From Acanthaster planci (Eukaryota > Echinodermata > Asteroidea > Valvatida > Acanthasteridae), in assembly GCF_001949145.1 (NCBI RefSeq), contig NW_019091392.1, forward strand, positions 10,097 to 25,436: 15,340 nucleotides of DNA, in the 5' to 3' direction. The notes below the pieces were generated by a model. The model saw only the letters and a list, made by a program, of their open reading frames with translations. It did not search any database and was not told the DNA's origin. The translations under genes and the position numbers were made by a program. Shown one piece after another: positions 1 through 9,087 of the stretch (the stretch's first letter is position 1; each line of letters opens with the position of its first letter).

Positions 1-335
1 ATTGAAAAATCGTTTCAAGAACGGATTGATAATGTTTCAACATCTGGGTTCGTTTTGAAACCACATTGGTGTCGTTAGAGGAGTGGATACAGTTTTGAGC
101 GATCAGTCTCAAGGCTTGGAATTTCAGATGTTTGCAAATGAGATACATGTTTGCAATCTTAGTCATTCTGCAGCAGACACGATTGTAGGGCCTTCACCAG
201 TGCCTATAGATTTGTCAGAGTAGCGAGCAAAAATTCATAAATTGTTAGAAAAGCATAGAGAGATCTTTGCACATCTGGGATTTTGATTTGGGAGATACCG
301 ATACAGTGGTACATAAAATTACTACAACTCTTGCC
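1..335 (+). pseudogene. Ty3/gypsy pol fragment, pre-RT region (element C)
   Basis: This is a decayed piece of a retrotransposon polyprotein between the protease and the reverse transcriptase. From about 74 to 223 one frame is open and contains the stretch LEFQMFANEIHVCNL. It stops at a TAG at about 222-224, continues through LLEKHREIFAHLG, then shifts frame near 275-285 into DLGDTDTVVHKI. The block ending in an Asp/Gly-rich segment and V-H-K/E-I is the linker found just before the RT fingers in Ty3/gypsy pol, and element B has the equivalent block near 6080-6110. The RT core never follows, because the sequence runs into the opposite-strand pol of element A at about 326-345. The lineage resembles element B more than A. 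The family assignment is inferred from motifs only. Confidence 0.6.
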
Positions 336-1393
336 CCTTTTGAGTCAGGCGGTGCAAAGGCCTGGCAACATCTGCAAAGACCCTAACAAACCGTCGGTAG
401 TAGCTTGCCAGCCCTAGAAAGCGCTCGGGACCCCTGTAACATTCTTGGGTGTAGGTCATTCCCGAACGGTGCGAACCTTCTCGGGGTCTGTTGCTATCCC
501 GCCGCCCGACACCACATGTCCCAGATATAGCACACTGCTCCTAAAGAGGTTACATATCTTCGGCTTCAACTTCAGACCCGCTTGCTGAAGTCGTTTCAGG
601 ACTAGCTCCAGGCTCTGAACTCCCTCATGAACAGACTGGGCAAATACAATAACATCGTCCAAGTAGACCAGAGCTATCTCCCAATGTAGATCAGCCAGCA
701 CGCGTTCCATTAGCCGCTCAAAGGTTGAAGGCGCATTGCAAAGGCCGAAAGGCACTACACGCCAGCAATATAGTTCGCCAGGCTGCACCACAAAAGCGGA
801 CTTCTGCTTAGCGTCTTGGTCCAACTCGACCTGCCAATACCCAGATGATAAATCGAAAGTCGAAACCACTGCCAGCCTGTGTCGATCCTTGGAATTTGGT
901 ATGCTCCCTTCAATGTCACGGAGTTGAGCCAACGGTAGTCCACACAAAACCTTTTAGACCAATCCTTTTTCTTGACGAGCACTACGTTCGCTGCCCAGGG
1001 GCTGTCCGAGGGCTCAATCCGGCCGTCCCGCAGGAGATGCTGCACCTGTCGATCTATCTCTTCTTGTTCCATCAGAGAAAATCGCCTCAGTCTCTGCCTC
1101 AAGGGTCTTGCGTCACCGGTGTTTATGCGGTGCTTTACCAATTTAGTGCGCCCTATCTCACCTTAGTTCTTGGTGAAAGCATCGCGGTAATCGCTCAGCA
1201 GCTTTGCAATCCTGTCATGATGCCCGTAAGGGACCTCTTCAATGCTCTGCCTGTACATGTTAACCAGGTGTTCAGGGACCTCCACTCGCTGCTCTGTCGA
1301 CCGAGGTTGTTGAATAACTTCTCCCACATCATCGTTACTCATGTTGGTCACCTTTCCAGCCACGGTCCCCTCTAAAATGACACATGTTCTCTT
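326..1393 (-). pseudogene. pol: Ty3/gypsy reverse transcriptase, truncated and frameshifted (element A)
   Basis: This is the RNA-directed DNA polymerase part of pol A, read right to left. The pre-RT linker is open from about 1390 to a TAA at 1163-1165, and the same frame continues into the RT fingers with [21 protein letters not shown] frameshift near 880 moves into the palm, where the first catalytic Asp lies in [11 protein letters not shown]. The NAPSTFERLM block follows, and the catalytic YLDD box is at about 665-654. The thumb/connection start ends at a TGA (456-458). Past it, frame-shifted remnants of the post-RT block (LASYYRRFVRVFADVARPL) can be followed to about 326, and the element then ends abruptly. 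RNase H and integrase are absent. It lies directly downstream of protease A and is nonfunctional. Large opposite-strand ORFs here are shadows. Confidence 0.9.
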
Positions 1394-2080
1394 GCCTGGG
1401 TTAAAACCCGGATTAGTAGAACGCCGTCTTCGACCTTAAAAAGGGTACAGGCCACCATAACACCTTTACTAGCAACTTCACTCCTGTCGACTGGCTCCAG
1501 AATTCCAATCCCCTTTATAGGCGTAAGATCACCTCGCAGCACATGCCCAGGCACGAGCGCCTCATGACCTGCTGGTATTTTGGTTGTGCTGTCCACCACC
1601 ACCTTAGCACAAAATGCTTTGCCTTGCTTGTCCGTGCAACGCACTCTCTCGCCGTTAATCCCTAGCTCTGATGCCTGGAAGTCCAAAGTTCCGCCCGTCG
1701 GGAGCAGGAAATCCATTCCCGAGATTCCTTCCAAGGTGTCAAGCCTTCCAAATGTGGCCAACACTGGAAAGATAGTGCTACCCACAGGTATTTCGACCCA
1801 AGCTCTACCAATACTCTCCAATGGAGTCCCGTCTGCACTATTCACCTTTGGCCCTGCAGTACTCAACTCTGGCCTATCCTCGGGTGCCATCCGTTGGAAC
1901 AGAGTGGAAGACAGAAACGTACTAGTCGCACCTGTGTCCACCAACAGACTTGCTTTACGGCCTCTGACGGTCACTGGCACAAGCAATCCACTCTGGGCGT
2001 GGAGTGTCCCACCGATCGGAAAGTCGTCTCCCCCCATTCTAGTGTCTGGGTTTCTCCACCATCTCCTCCTCTTGGCTCTG
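1372..2080 (-). pseudogene. pol: Ty3/gypsy aspartic protease region of pol (element A)
   Basis: This is the retropepsin-like protease that would cut the Gag-Pol polyprotein in the particle. The active-site motif LLVDTGATS is at about 1947-1921, with the catalytic Asp codon at 1938-1936. A second typical block, GMDFLLPTG, plays the role of the Gly-rich flap/C-terminal part. The open frame actually starts at 2262, but its first 60 or so codons overlap gag in another frame, so the true pol product probably begins near gag's end (2039) through a frameshift. The pol frame is +1 relative to gag. The stop at 1372-1374 is probably a mutation: shifted by one base near 1390, the sequence continues into the pre-RT linker of the same pol. 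The protease itself looks intact. Confidence 0.8.
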
Positions 2081-3278
2081 ATGGTGACTGTCCCCCAGCT
2101 TGCCCCCGGGCCGCGGGATAAGCTGCAGTTCGTTTCCCGACTTCTCAGTCTCGTCTCGTTGGCGCTTGCTGTTTCTTGCAAAGTGGCCTGGCTCCTTGCA
2201 CCTAAAACAAAGATCACCTGGTGCAGGTTCCCGCCTTCCTCCTCTGGGTACATCTCGTCCATTTCCTGGTCGCCCCTGCTTCAAAGGCCATTTTCCGCCC
2301 TTTGCAATCTGCTCCATAAGTGCCTTCATTTCCCTTCGACTTTCAGAAATGGTCTCCTCCATTTCATTCTGCTTCTCTAACGTTTGTGCTTGACATTCCT
2401 GCCACAGGGACCCATACCCGTCATCAAGCGCTCTTGCATATTTTGGTTTCTTCCCGGATCTCTGTTCCTCGACCTTGAGAAATCCTTCGGTAGCTATTGC
2501 CGCACGAATTGCCTCCTCCAGCGTCTTTGGCCTGGCATGGAAGATTCCCTTGAGGATCGCCTGATCCTCCACCGCGTCAGAGAAATGTCTCCTTACCAGT
2601 CTGTCTCTTCCTTCATCCGTCAGCTCAGGGTATGCCAACCCCTACAATTCTCGAATTGCCTGACCCAGCTCTTCCAGCGATTCTTTTGGCCCTTGTCGCC
2701 TGTGGCGCAGCTCGACAAGATGGTATTCCACCAGCTGTCCTGGCCCAAAACGCTCCTCTAATAGGCGCACCAGCTGACTGTATGTCAACTGTTTACCACC
2801 ATCCTGTTGACTTTCCAGCAACTTTACCGCGACACCTTGTAAACAAAAAATCTTTGCCTGGTCGTCTGACCAGCTGTTGGCCAGCTTACACGCCTCAAAG
2901 TGTTGAAAAAAATCTCGCCAGGGCGTCTTGACGTTGAAACAGTCGGGCATATCCTTCTTTTCCGCCAACTTGTCGCCTTGAGCTGGCTGGCCTGCACTCG
3001 AAGACGACTGCTCATTTGTCAGCTCCTTTTCACTTGTACTTGGCAGGCAGTCACCGGATCCAGTGCTTAGTACTTCATCGGCAGTCGATGTTATTGTCGT
3101 TACCGTGGTGTTCGCTGGTGCAGCTGGTGCAGCCGGCAATTTTTGTCCTTGGCTTGGGTGTTGGCTTCGGAGTGAGCAGCTCCTCAGGTCCACTGGGATG
3201 TGTTATCATTGATGTATCAGGTGTATCGGGTACCACTGAGTCCTCGCGCCTACGTCCAGCAGCTCCCACCAATCTCAA
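2039..3278 (-). pseudogene. gag: Ty3/gypsy Gag, capsid and nucleocapsid (element A)
   Basis: This is the structural protein that packages retrotransposon RNA. Most of it is one frame from 3193 down to the stop at 2039, interrupted by a TAG at 2642-2644. The capsid-like part contains WRDFFQHFEACKLANSW, then the retrotransposon-Gag helical region with LLEERFGPGQ. Next comes a basic linker and a single zinc knuckle, CFRCKEPGHFARNS, where the last Cys of the CCHC box is replaced by Ser. The N-terminal Pro/Ser-rich section (VPDTPDTS, PKPTPKP) is in another frame down to about 3145, so a small indel lies there. No ATG is found for it; the frame is closed upstream by a TGA at 3297-3299, beside an LTR-like boundary. 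The N-terminal half recurs at 3501-3968. This copy is inactive. Confidence 0.85.
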
Positions 3279-3294
3279 CTCAAGGACTTCCGAC

Positions 3295-3407
3295 TGTCAC
3301 ATATGGCACTCAGAGGCTCCCGTATATGTTCCACATGTCTTGCATGCATTGAACGTGTAATAAACCATTGCCTCGAAACCCACGCTTGAATGAAGGAGTA
3401 CACTACA
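3295..3407 (+). repeat. Short LTR-like segment, copy 1
   Basis: The segment begins TGTCAC and ends CTACA, the TG...CA ends expected of an LTR. It carries an AATAAA polyadenylation signal at 3359-3364 and is immediately followed by a primer-binding-site-like sequence. At 113 bp it is short for a Ty3/gypsy LTR, so it may be only the 3' part of one. No matching LTR was found downstream of element B. The 5' edge is placed only on the TG dinucleotide and is uncertain. Confidence 0.45.
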
Positions 3408-3425
3408 TGGTGTCAGAAGTTCGGG
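3408..3425 (+). other. Primer-binding-site-like sequence, copy 1
   Basis: TGGTGTCAGAAGT follows the CA end of the LTR-like segment without a gap, the usual position for the tRNA primer-binding site of reverse transcription. I do not assign the tRNA. Its + orientation agrees with element B and not with the - strand gag A beside it. Confidence 0.5.
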
Positions 3426-3498
3426 ACCTCAAAACTCAGCTAAAAAGGGGAGGCAATCACCCAGCTCTTGTGTAACAGAGTAGGGTAACGTCCTGAAT

Positions 3499-3499
3499 N
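3499..3499. other. Ambiguous base / likely assembly join
   Basis: This is the only N in the window. It sits exactly between the end of repeat copy 1 and the start of copy 2. Confidence 0.95.
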
Positions 3500-3500
3500 C

Positions 3501-3968
3501 ACTTTCCAGCAACTTTACGCGACACCTTGTAAACAAAAAATCTTTGCCTGGTCGTCTGACCAGCTGTTGGCCAGCTTACACGCCTCAAAGTGTTGAAGAA
3601 AATCTCGCCAGGGCGTCTTGACGTTGAAACGGTCGGGCATATCCTTCTTTTCTGCCAACTTGTCGCCTTGAGCTGGCTGGCCTGCACTCGAAGACGACTG
3701 CTCATTTGTCAGCTCCTTTTCACTTGTACTTGGCAGGCAGTCACCGGATCCAGTGCTTAGTACTTCATCGGCAGTCGATGTTATTGTCGTTACCGGGGTG
3801 TTTGCTGGTGCAGCTGGTGCAGCCGGCAATTTTTGTCCTTGGCTTGGGTGTTGGCTTCGGAGTGAGCAGCTCCTCAGGTCCACTGGGATGTGTTATCATT
3901 GATGTATCAGGTGTATCGGGTACCACTGAGTCCTCGCGCCTACGTCCAGCAGCTCCCACCAATCTCAA
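3501..3968 (-). pseudogene. Duplicated N-terminal fragment of Gag A
   Basis: This repeats the Pro/Ser-rich N-terminal part and the WRDFLQHFEACKLANSW capsid start of the gag at 2039-3278. One C is missing near 3517 (TTTACGCG versus TTTACCGCG in copy 1), so the frame stops just after FCLQGVA. The rest of gag is lost at the N junction. It has the same internal frameshift as copy 1 near 3835, so both derive from an already damaged ancestor. Confidence 0.85.
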
Positions 3969-3984
3969 CTCAAGGACTTCCGAC

Positions 3985-4093
3985 TGTCACGTATGGCACT
4001 CGGAGGCTCCCGTATACGTTCCACATGTCTCGCATTGAAAGTGTAATAAACCATTGCCTCGAAACCCACGCTTGAATGAAGGAGTACACTACA
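3985..4093 (+). repeat. Short LTR-like segment, copy 2 (candidate 5' LTR end of element B)
   Basis: This 109-bp counterpart of 3295-3407 starts TGTCAC, has AATAAA at 4045-4050 and ends CTACA. It lies upstream of the element B gag on the same strand, so it could be the 5' LTR, or the remaining part of it. No 3' partner was seen after 9087. Confidence 0.45.
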
Positions 4094-4111
4094 TGGTGTC
4101 AGAAGTTCGGG
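4094..4111 (+). other. Primer-binding-site-like sequence, copy 2
   Basis: TGGTGTCAGAAGT directly abuts the LTR-like CA end. It is the best candidate primer site for element B, with gag starting about 420 bases later. Confidence 0.5.
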
Positions 4112-4511
4112 ACCTCAAAACTCAGCAAAAAAGGGGAGGCAATCACCCAGCTCTTGTGTAACAGAGTAGGGTAACGTCCTGAATGTCACCGCATGAGTAA
4201 GTAGCTCAAATTGAAGTTATACTTACAAATAGAGAGTCAAATTTGACGCGTCGACAGCACGGTCAAATCCACGTGTGTTGCGTGGTTGCCAGAAGACAGA
4301 ATCGTTACAGTGCAACGAATCTTCGTAAGGCTGTTCCGACACAAAAAAACGACTGAACCATAGAATCTCCTTACCATTCATAGCATAGAGAGATTTGCTG
4401 TTACGCTGTCATAAATTGCCTTGCAAAGTGGGCCCCTTCCCGTCTCGCCGCCCGTAAGTAAAACTACGGAGGCCGATAAACGACATGTCAAAGTCAACAG
4501 AAAAACCCTCT
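4112..4511 (+). other. Untranslated leader / spacer before gag B
   Basis: About 400 bases without a convincing gene. It begins with the end of repeat copy 2, then AT-rich sequence, and then a second, weaker primer-site-like string at 4283-4295 (TGGTTGCCAGAAG). A 63-codon open frame at 4421-4612 overlaps gag and resembles nothing I recognise. The region is consistent with a retrotransposon 5' leader. Confidence 0.4.
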
Positions 4512-5126
4512 ATGAATTGGTCGGCGCCCGATCTTTCCAAGGAATGGAAGTGATTCAAGCAGCATTGCACATTCACATTCAAAGGCCTATTACCTCAGAA
4601 GTCTGTGGTTGAAAGAGTCAACTACCTCATGACTTATATTGGAGATAAAGGAAGAGAAGTTTACACAACTTTTCAGTGGGCAACACCTGATGAATGCAAC
4701 AAGCTAGAGGCAGTTTATGCTAAATTTGAGAAATACGTGGCTCCCAGAAAGAATCAGATCCGTGTTACAATCAATTTCAACAGGCGTAAACAGCTTGAAG
4801 GATAGAAATTTGATAGTTTTGTTACTGATCTGCACGTGCTAGTCAAAGATTGCGGCTATGATGATGAAGAGCGCATGATAAGAGATGCCATAGTTCTTCG
4901 TGCATTCAATCATGCAGTTCAAGAGAAATGCCTTGAGAAAGGAGACGAAACATCTCAAGAAAGCTTGAAAGAAATAAACAAAGATGAAGATTGTAAAGTC
5001 AACGCTGTAAAGTCAGCACATCACTCTCGAAAGTCAAGCTATATTAAGACACACAGCCAGCAAAAGCCACAACGTCAAAGAAGCAATGGGCAGCCACAAT
5101 CTACTTCTGAAGCAGGGGTAAACTAG
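4512..5126 (+). pseudogene. gag: Mag-type Ty3/gypsy Gag (element B)
   Basis: This is a retrotransposon capsid protein. The ATG at 4512 opens a frame that stays in phase to the TAG at 5124-5126, broken by TGA 4551-4553 and TAG 4803-4805. Diagnostic stretches are VNYLMTYIGDKGREVYTTF, YVAPRKNQIRVTINFNRR and FDSFVTDLHVLVKDCGY, which I recognise as the capsid core of mag-lineage Gag proteins. The usual CCHC zinc knuckles that should follow are missing. Instead there is a basic Ser/Gln-rich tail from about 5000 on. The following pol looks like a different Ty3/gypsy lineage, so this may be a recombined element or two adjacent fragments. It lacks an intact ORF and is presumed inactive. Confidence 0.8.
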
Positions 5127-5140
5127 AACTCCCCACAACT

Positions 5141-5677
5141 GTGGGCCAAGTTGTGGAGAGGGGACAACCAGAGACCTCACCGAAAAGGGAATCTGTAGCG
5201 AGAGGGCAGTCACCCGAGGCTTCGGCTGATAGTCTTTTAGCCAGGTTAGTGGGGGAAAGCCCCAAGGCTTGTATCACACTGACAGGTGTCTCTACAAAGT
5301 GTTTGTTGGACACTGGGGCCGAGGCTTCGTTGATTAGCGCTTCGTTTTATAAGAGAAATCTTGAGGGCAAAATAAACGGAGTTGATTCAATTGGGTAGGA
5401 TATGCATGTGTCGAGTGCAGGCGGCGAGTCAATACCTATTGAGGGGTACATAGAGGTCCCCCTGTGTGTCTATAACCTTGAGGTTAATGCCTATTTTCTT
5501 GTTGTAAAAGATTCCCTTGGTGGTGGGGCATTTAACTGGCGTCACTGTCCCGTATTGCTGGGATGTAATAATTCAGAGTTGTTAAGGGTTTGGTTTTACA
5601 ACCTGGAAGTGAAGATGCCAAAGCATGGGAAACAACATTACGTTGGTATCGCAAGGCGCATGAGAAGGTCGTGCTAA
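5141..5677 (+). pseudogene. pol: Ty3/gypsy aspartic protease region (element B)
   Basis: This is the retropepsin part of pol B. The catalytic motif CLLDTGAEASLIS is at about 5300-5338. After an in-frame TAG (5396-5398) the same frame continues through a β-rich segment to PVLLGCNNSELLR at about 5550-5588, the conserved C-terminal protease block. The codons after about 5590 fit better in another frame, and a TAA closes this one at 5675-5677, so an indel probably lies near 5590. The original pol frame resumes after about 5765. The N-terminal 40 residues are a Ser/Gly/Glu-rich linker. Confidence 0.75.
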
Positions 5678-5764
5678 GAGACCGCACGGTATTAGACAAG
5701 CCTCTGTCCGTACGGGCAGAAGTCTAACAACCATCCTGCCAAATGAGCGGTAACAATACCCCCT

Positions 5765-6790
5765 CACTCAAAGCTGGCGAGTGTAAATACGGTTGCACCC
5801 ACGGTAGATCTGGGGCTTGCGGAGAAATCGGATGGGATACACATTTCCATTAATCATGTACTTTTGCAAAGCGCAACCGATACGGATTGCAAAATCCCTG
5901 TGGAGGAGGATGTTGAGGAAAAGGTAAAAACGCAGGAACAAGAAACCTACGTTTTCGGTGATGGTTTGCAATATACGTTGCCGCCGGAATTAGGTTCTTG
6001 TCTCTTGAACGGAGAGGATAAGGATGATGTTGTTCGGTTGATACGGAAACACAACTCGGTTTTCTCTAAGGACCAGTTTGACGTAGGGTCATGCGATAAG
6101 GTGTTGCACGAAATTCAAACGACAGACGAGGTTCCTATGAGCCAGCCTTATCGGAGGATACCTCCCCATTGCCTGGGAGAGGTTCGGGACCTGGTACAAA
6201 AGTAGCTAGATAAGGGTGTTATTCGTAAGAGTAGCAGCCCTTATGCCAGTCCCATCGTGTTAGTGCAGAAAAAGGGTGGATCCTGTCGTCTATGTGTGGA
6301 TTACAGGAAGCTTAATGCGCGCACGGTGCGAGATTCCTTTCCCTTACCACGAATTGAGGAGTTATTGGAAGCATTACGAGGGGCATGCTTCTTTTCATCC
6401 CTTGATTTGGCACACGGGTACCATCAAGTTTTGATGGATCCGAGTTCAGTGAGTAAGACGGCATTCCGGGTTCCGTTTGGGCTATTCGAGTTCACTCGAA
6501 TGCCTTTCGGCTTGGCCAATGCGCCAAGCACATTCCAGACGGTAATGGAGATGTGTGTTGGGGATCTGAACCTGACTCAGCTATTGATATATTTGGACGA
6601 TATACTAGTGTTTTCCCCACCCTCAATGAACACCTTTCTAGATTAGACCTGGTTCTCACACGCATATCTGAATTTGGGCTAAAGATCAAAGGTCAGAAAT
6701 GCCAGCTGCTACAAAGTCAGGTACGATATCTGGGTCATATTGTAAGCGCTAAAGGTGTGTCTGTTGATGACGAGAAGATACAGTGGATAA
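5765..6790 (+). pseudogene. pol: Ty3/gypsy reverse transcriptase (element B)
   Basis: This is RNA-directed DNA polymerase. The pre-RT linker (VDLGLAEKSDGIHIS, then FSKDQFDVGS) leads into the fingers with SSSPYASPIVLVQKKGG, after a TAG at 6203-6205. The palm follows: FFSSLDLAHGYHQV with the first catalytic Asp, then MPFGLANAPSTFQ, then the YLDD box at 6590-6601. A frameshift near 6610 moves into EHLSRLDLVLTRISEFGLKI and VRYLGHIVSAKGV (thumb). The RT residues are complete and the catalytic Asp residues are present, so the gene was inactivated by the stop and indels and not by active-site change. It is the same polyprotein as the flanking protease and RNase H. Confidence 0.9.
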
Positions 6791-7600
6791 AAAATGGCCT
6801 GTGCCAAAAACAGCGGAGCATTTACGATCTTTTTGGGGACTGGCTGGCCACTATCACCGCTTCGTATGAGGGTTTGCGAAGATAGCAGCGCCACTACATG
6901 CAATGCTGCCACCTGTTTTGAGCACCGCGTGCAAGGGAAGGGCTATGCAACATGTAGCGGCATATTTGTGGAACGCAGAGGCCCAAACATCTTTTGACAC
7001 TCTGAAGCAAGCCTGACACGGGCACCCATGTTGGTTTACCCAGATTTTTCATCTCCGTTCATTCTTAAGGTGGATGCGTCACTCAAGGGTTTAGGGGCAT
7101 GCCTACTACAAGTAGGGGAGGATGGAGAGAAGCACCCAATATCTTATGCTAGCAGGGGACTGAGAGGGGTGGAAGCCAAGTATCCAGATTATGGCTCCTT
7201 TAAATTGGAGTTATTAGCCTTGAAGTGGGTGGTGGTTGACAAATTCCGGGACTACTTATTGGGTGTGTCGTTTACTGTTTTAACGGATAACAATCCGTTA
7301 GCCCATATCAACACGGCTAGACTAGGTGCATGTGAGATGCAATGGGTGGCCCAGTTGGCCTCATTCGACTTTGAAGTAAAATTCCGGTCCGGCCGAAGTA
7401 ATCGCTGTGCCGATGCCCTTAGCCGCTACCCAGGGCATCTTTCCCCCGAAGAAGAGGAGGCGGTACGGCAGATCTCTCAAACGAGCACTATTCCATTGCG
7501 CACCGAGGTAAACAAGATCAGTCAAATGCGACTGGCTACGGAGGCACAGTCTAACGGTGGACCCCCGGGCTATTCCCTTCATGGTCAGCAGAACAATTAG
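6775..7600 (+). pseudogene. pol: Ty3/gypsy connection and RNase H domain (element B)
   Basis: RNase H removes the RNA template during reverse transcription. The connection part (about 6790-7020) is in pieces: WPVPKTAEHLRSF, LAGHYHRF and IAAPLHAMLPPV lie in shifting frames with several stops. From 7028 the RNase H fold is intact, starting MLVYPDFSSPFILKVDAS. The acidic residues appear in order: Asp in LKVDASLKGLG, Glu in FKLELLALKW, Asp in VLTDNNPLAH and Asp in RCADALSRYP. A frameshift just before 7580 separates it from the integrase, because the frame that opens into the integrase (7606) is already readable from about 7578. Confidence 0.88.
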
Positions 7601-8719
7601 CGGCATTGCAAAGGGAAGACCCAGACATCGGGGTCCTGTGGGAGCACTGGGATCAAAATGAAGTTGAATCCAATGGTAAGCGCGGTACGCGAGACCTTAA
7701 GCTCTGGCTCTGGCAGTGGCCACGATATGTTGTCCGTGACGGTGTCCTGCATAGAAAGGTAAAATACCCATTGTACGGAGAAGTTTTTCAGATCCTTTTG
7801 CCAAAGGTTCTCCGATCAAGAGCTGTTCAGGGTAGCCACGATGGATGGGGGCACCAAGGAGTAGATCGCACGTGTTCACTTCTTAGGAGGCGCGTGTACT
7901 GGCCACGTATGACCGCCACCGTGCAACACCATATATCTCATTGCCAACAATGCATAACCGCTAAGGCGGCTCAGCCGCAACCGAGAACTCCGATGTGACA
8001 TCTAATGGCTTTTCGACCGTTAGAGGTACTTGCTATTGACTTTATCAAGGTAGACAGAGGAAGTGGGGGATATGAAGATGTGTTGGTCCTTACTGACGTG
8101 TTCACGAAGTTCTCGCAAGCGGTACCATGCAAAGATCAGCATGCTGTAACAGTGGCCCGTGTCCTACGCGATCATTGGTTCACGAAATTTGGCATCCCAT
8201 CGCGCTTGCACAGTGATCAAGGGCGGAATTTTGAAGGCAGCGTGATCCAGGAGTTATGTACCTTGTATGGAATCAGAAAAATCACGGACGACTCCTTACC
8301 ATCCGGAGGGAAATGCCCAGGCAGAGAGGTTTAATCGTACTCTATTTGGATTGATTAAGTCAATAGATGAGCACAGCCGACACAAGTGGCCTGATATGCT
8401 GGCACACCTCGTGTTCGTGTATAATACCACCCCTCACAGTACAACGGGGATTGCTCCGTACACGCTCATGTTCGGGCGAGAACCGCTCATCCCGTTAGAC
8501 CAGATTCTTGGGCGTACAGATTCTACTTGGGATCAGGATTTCGTGAAGGTATAGTCAGAACTACTTGAACGTGCAGGGAATGTAGTTAGTGAGAAAACGA
8601 AGAGTCGTGCTGCGCGTAACAAAACCCTTTATGATCTAAAAGGAAAAATGTGTGAGTCGTTTAAGCTTGGAGCAAGAGTGCTATTGAGAAAGTTAGATTG
8701 TAGGGGAGGCACAAATTAA
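7578..8719 (+). pseudogene. pol: Ty3/gypsy integrase (element B)
   Basis: This is a DDE integrase that would insert the cDNA. The N-terminal HHCC zinc finger reads SHDGWGHQGVDRT followed by CQQC at about 7950. The catalytic core has Asp in LAIDFIKVD, Asp in LHSDQGRNFEG and Glu in NAQAERFNRTL. Breaks are a TGA at 7996-7998 between finger and core, a one-base frameshift in an A-run near 8277-8281 in the middle of the core, a TAG at 8552-8554 and a TAA at 8717-8719. The segment after the core (LYDLKGKMCESFKLGARVLL) is the usual β-barrel C-terminal region. All three catalytic residues survive. Confidence 0.9.
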
Positions 8720-9087
8720 GCAACACGTATCATGGCGGGACTTTCAATGTTACCTGGGTAAATCCTGAGGGAGACGAGTATCGCATCCGACCTTCTCAAG
8801 GGGCCACGGAAAGAACCGTAAATCGGAAACTCCTTAGGCTACACCCATCTGAGTTATCGGATGGCAGTGTAGCTTCGGGTAGTAGCTCAGAGTCCGAGAA
8901 AGACTTTACACCAGGGCTAGATTTAGGACAGCTTGCTGATGCCAAAGATGGGAGAGATAGTACCGACAAAGTAGGGGAGCAACCGTACCAGTCCCCGCGG
9001 GTAATGTTGCATCTCAGGAGATCCCAGCGGAACACAAAAGGTGTCCATACCAATCCGTATCATCTGCCTCGTTCTGTAAATAAGTAA
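8720..9087 (+). pseudogene. pol: C-terminal tail of pol B, Ser/Asp-rich
   Basis: After another frameshift near 8720, an open frame runs to a TAA at 9085-9087. It contains GTFNVTWVNPEGDEYRIR (positions about 8738-8790), then SDGSVASGSSSESEKD and a basic end. It continues the integrase C-terminus, as in other Ty3/gypsy polyproteins that end in a low-complexity tail. No envelope-like signal peptide or membrane segment is present. I see no chromodomain. Confidence 0.6.

Larger units (their letters stand above)
2810..3498. repeat. Direct repeat copy 1 (gag-A N-terminus, LTR-like end, PBS)
   Basis: About 689 bp that recur almost base for base at 3501-4184. By eye there are about a dozen substitutions, many at CpG-type positions, and two short indels: CC versus C near 2828, and a 4-base ATGC difference near 3350. 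The right edge coincides with the N at 3499, so this is either a true tandem duplication or two overlapping contigs/haplotypes placed end to end. Confidence 0.95.
3501..4184. repeat. Direct repeat copy 2
   Basis: This is the second copy of 2810-3498 in the same orientation, with the same order: partial gag A (-), LTR-like segment (+), primer-binding-like site. After its end (GTCCTGAAT) the sequence continues into the element B leader, whereas copy 1 stops at the N. Copy 2 is therefore the one contiguous with element B, and copy 1 the one contiguous with the rest of element A. Confidence 0.95.

Noticed and set aside
845-1375. + strand open frame of 176 codons
   Set aside because: Antisense to the reverse transcriptase of element A; no domain.
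1580-2380. Long + strand open frame of 266 codons
   Set aside because: It lies antisense to the gag/protease of element A, whose motifs (DTG, zinc knuckle) are clear. No recognisable domain, so a shadow frame.
4283-4295. Second primer-binding-like string TGGTTGCCAGAAG
   Set aside because: Not preceded by a CA-ending LTR-like segment, and weaker than the site at 4094.
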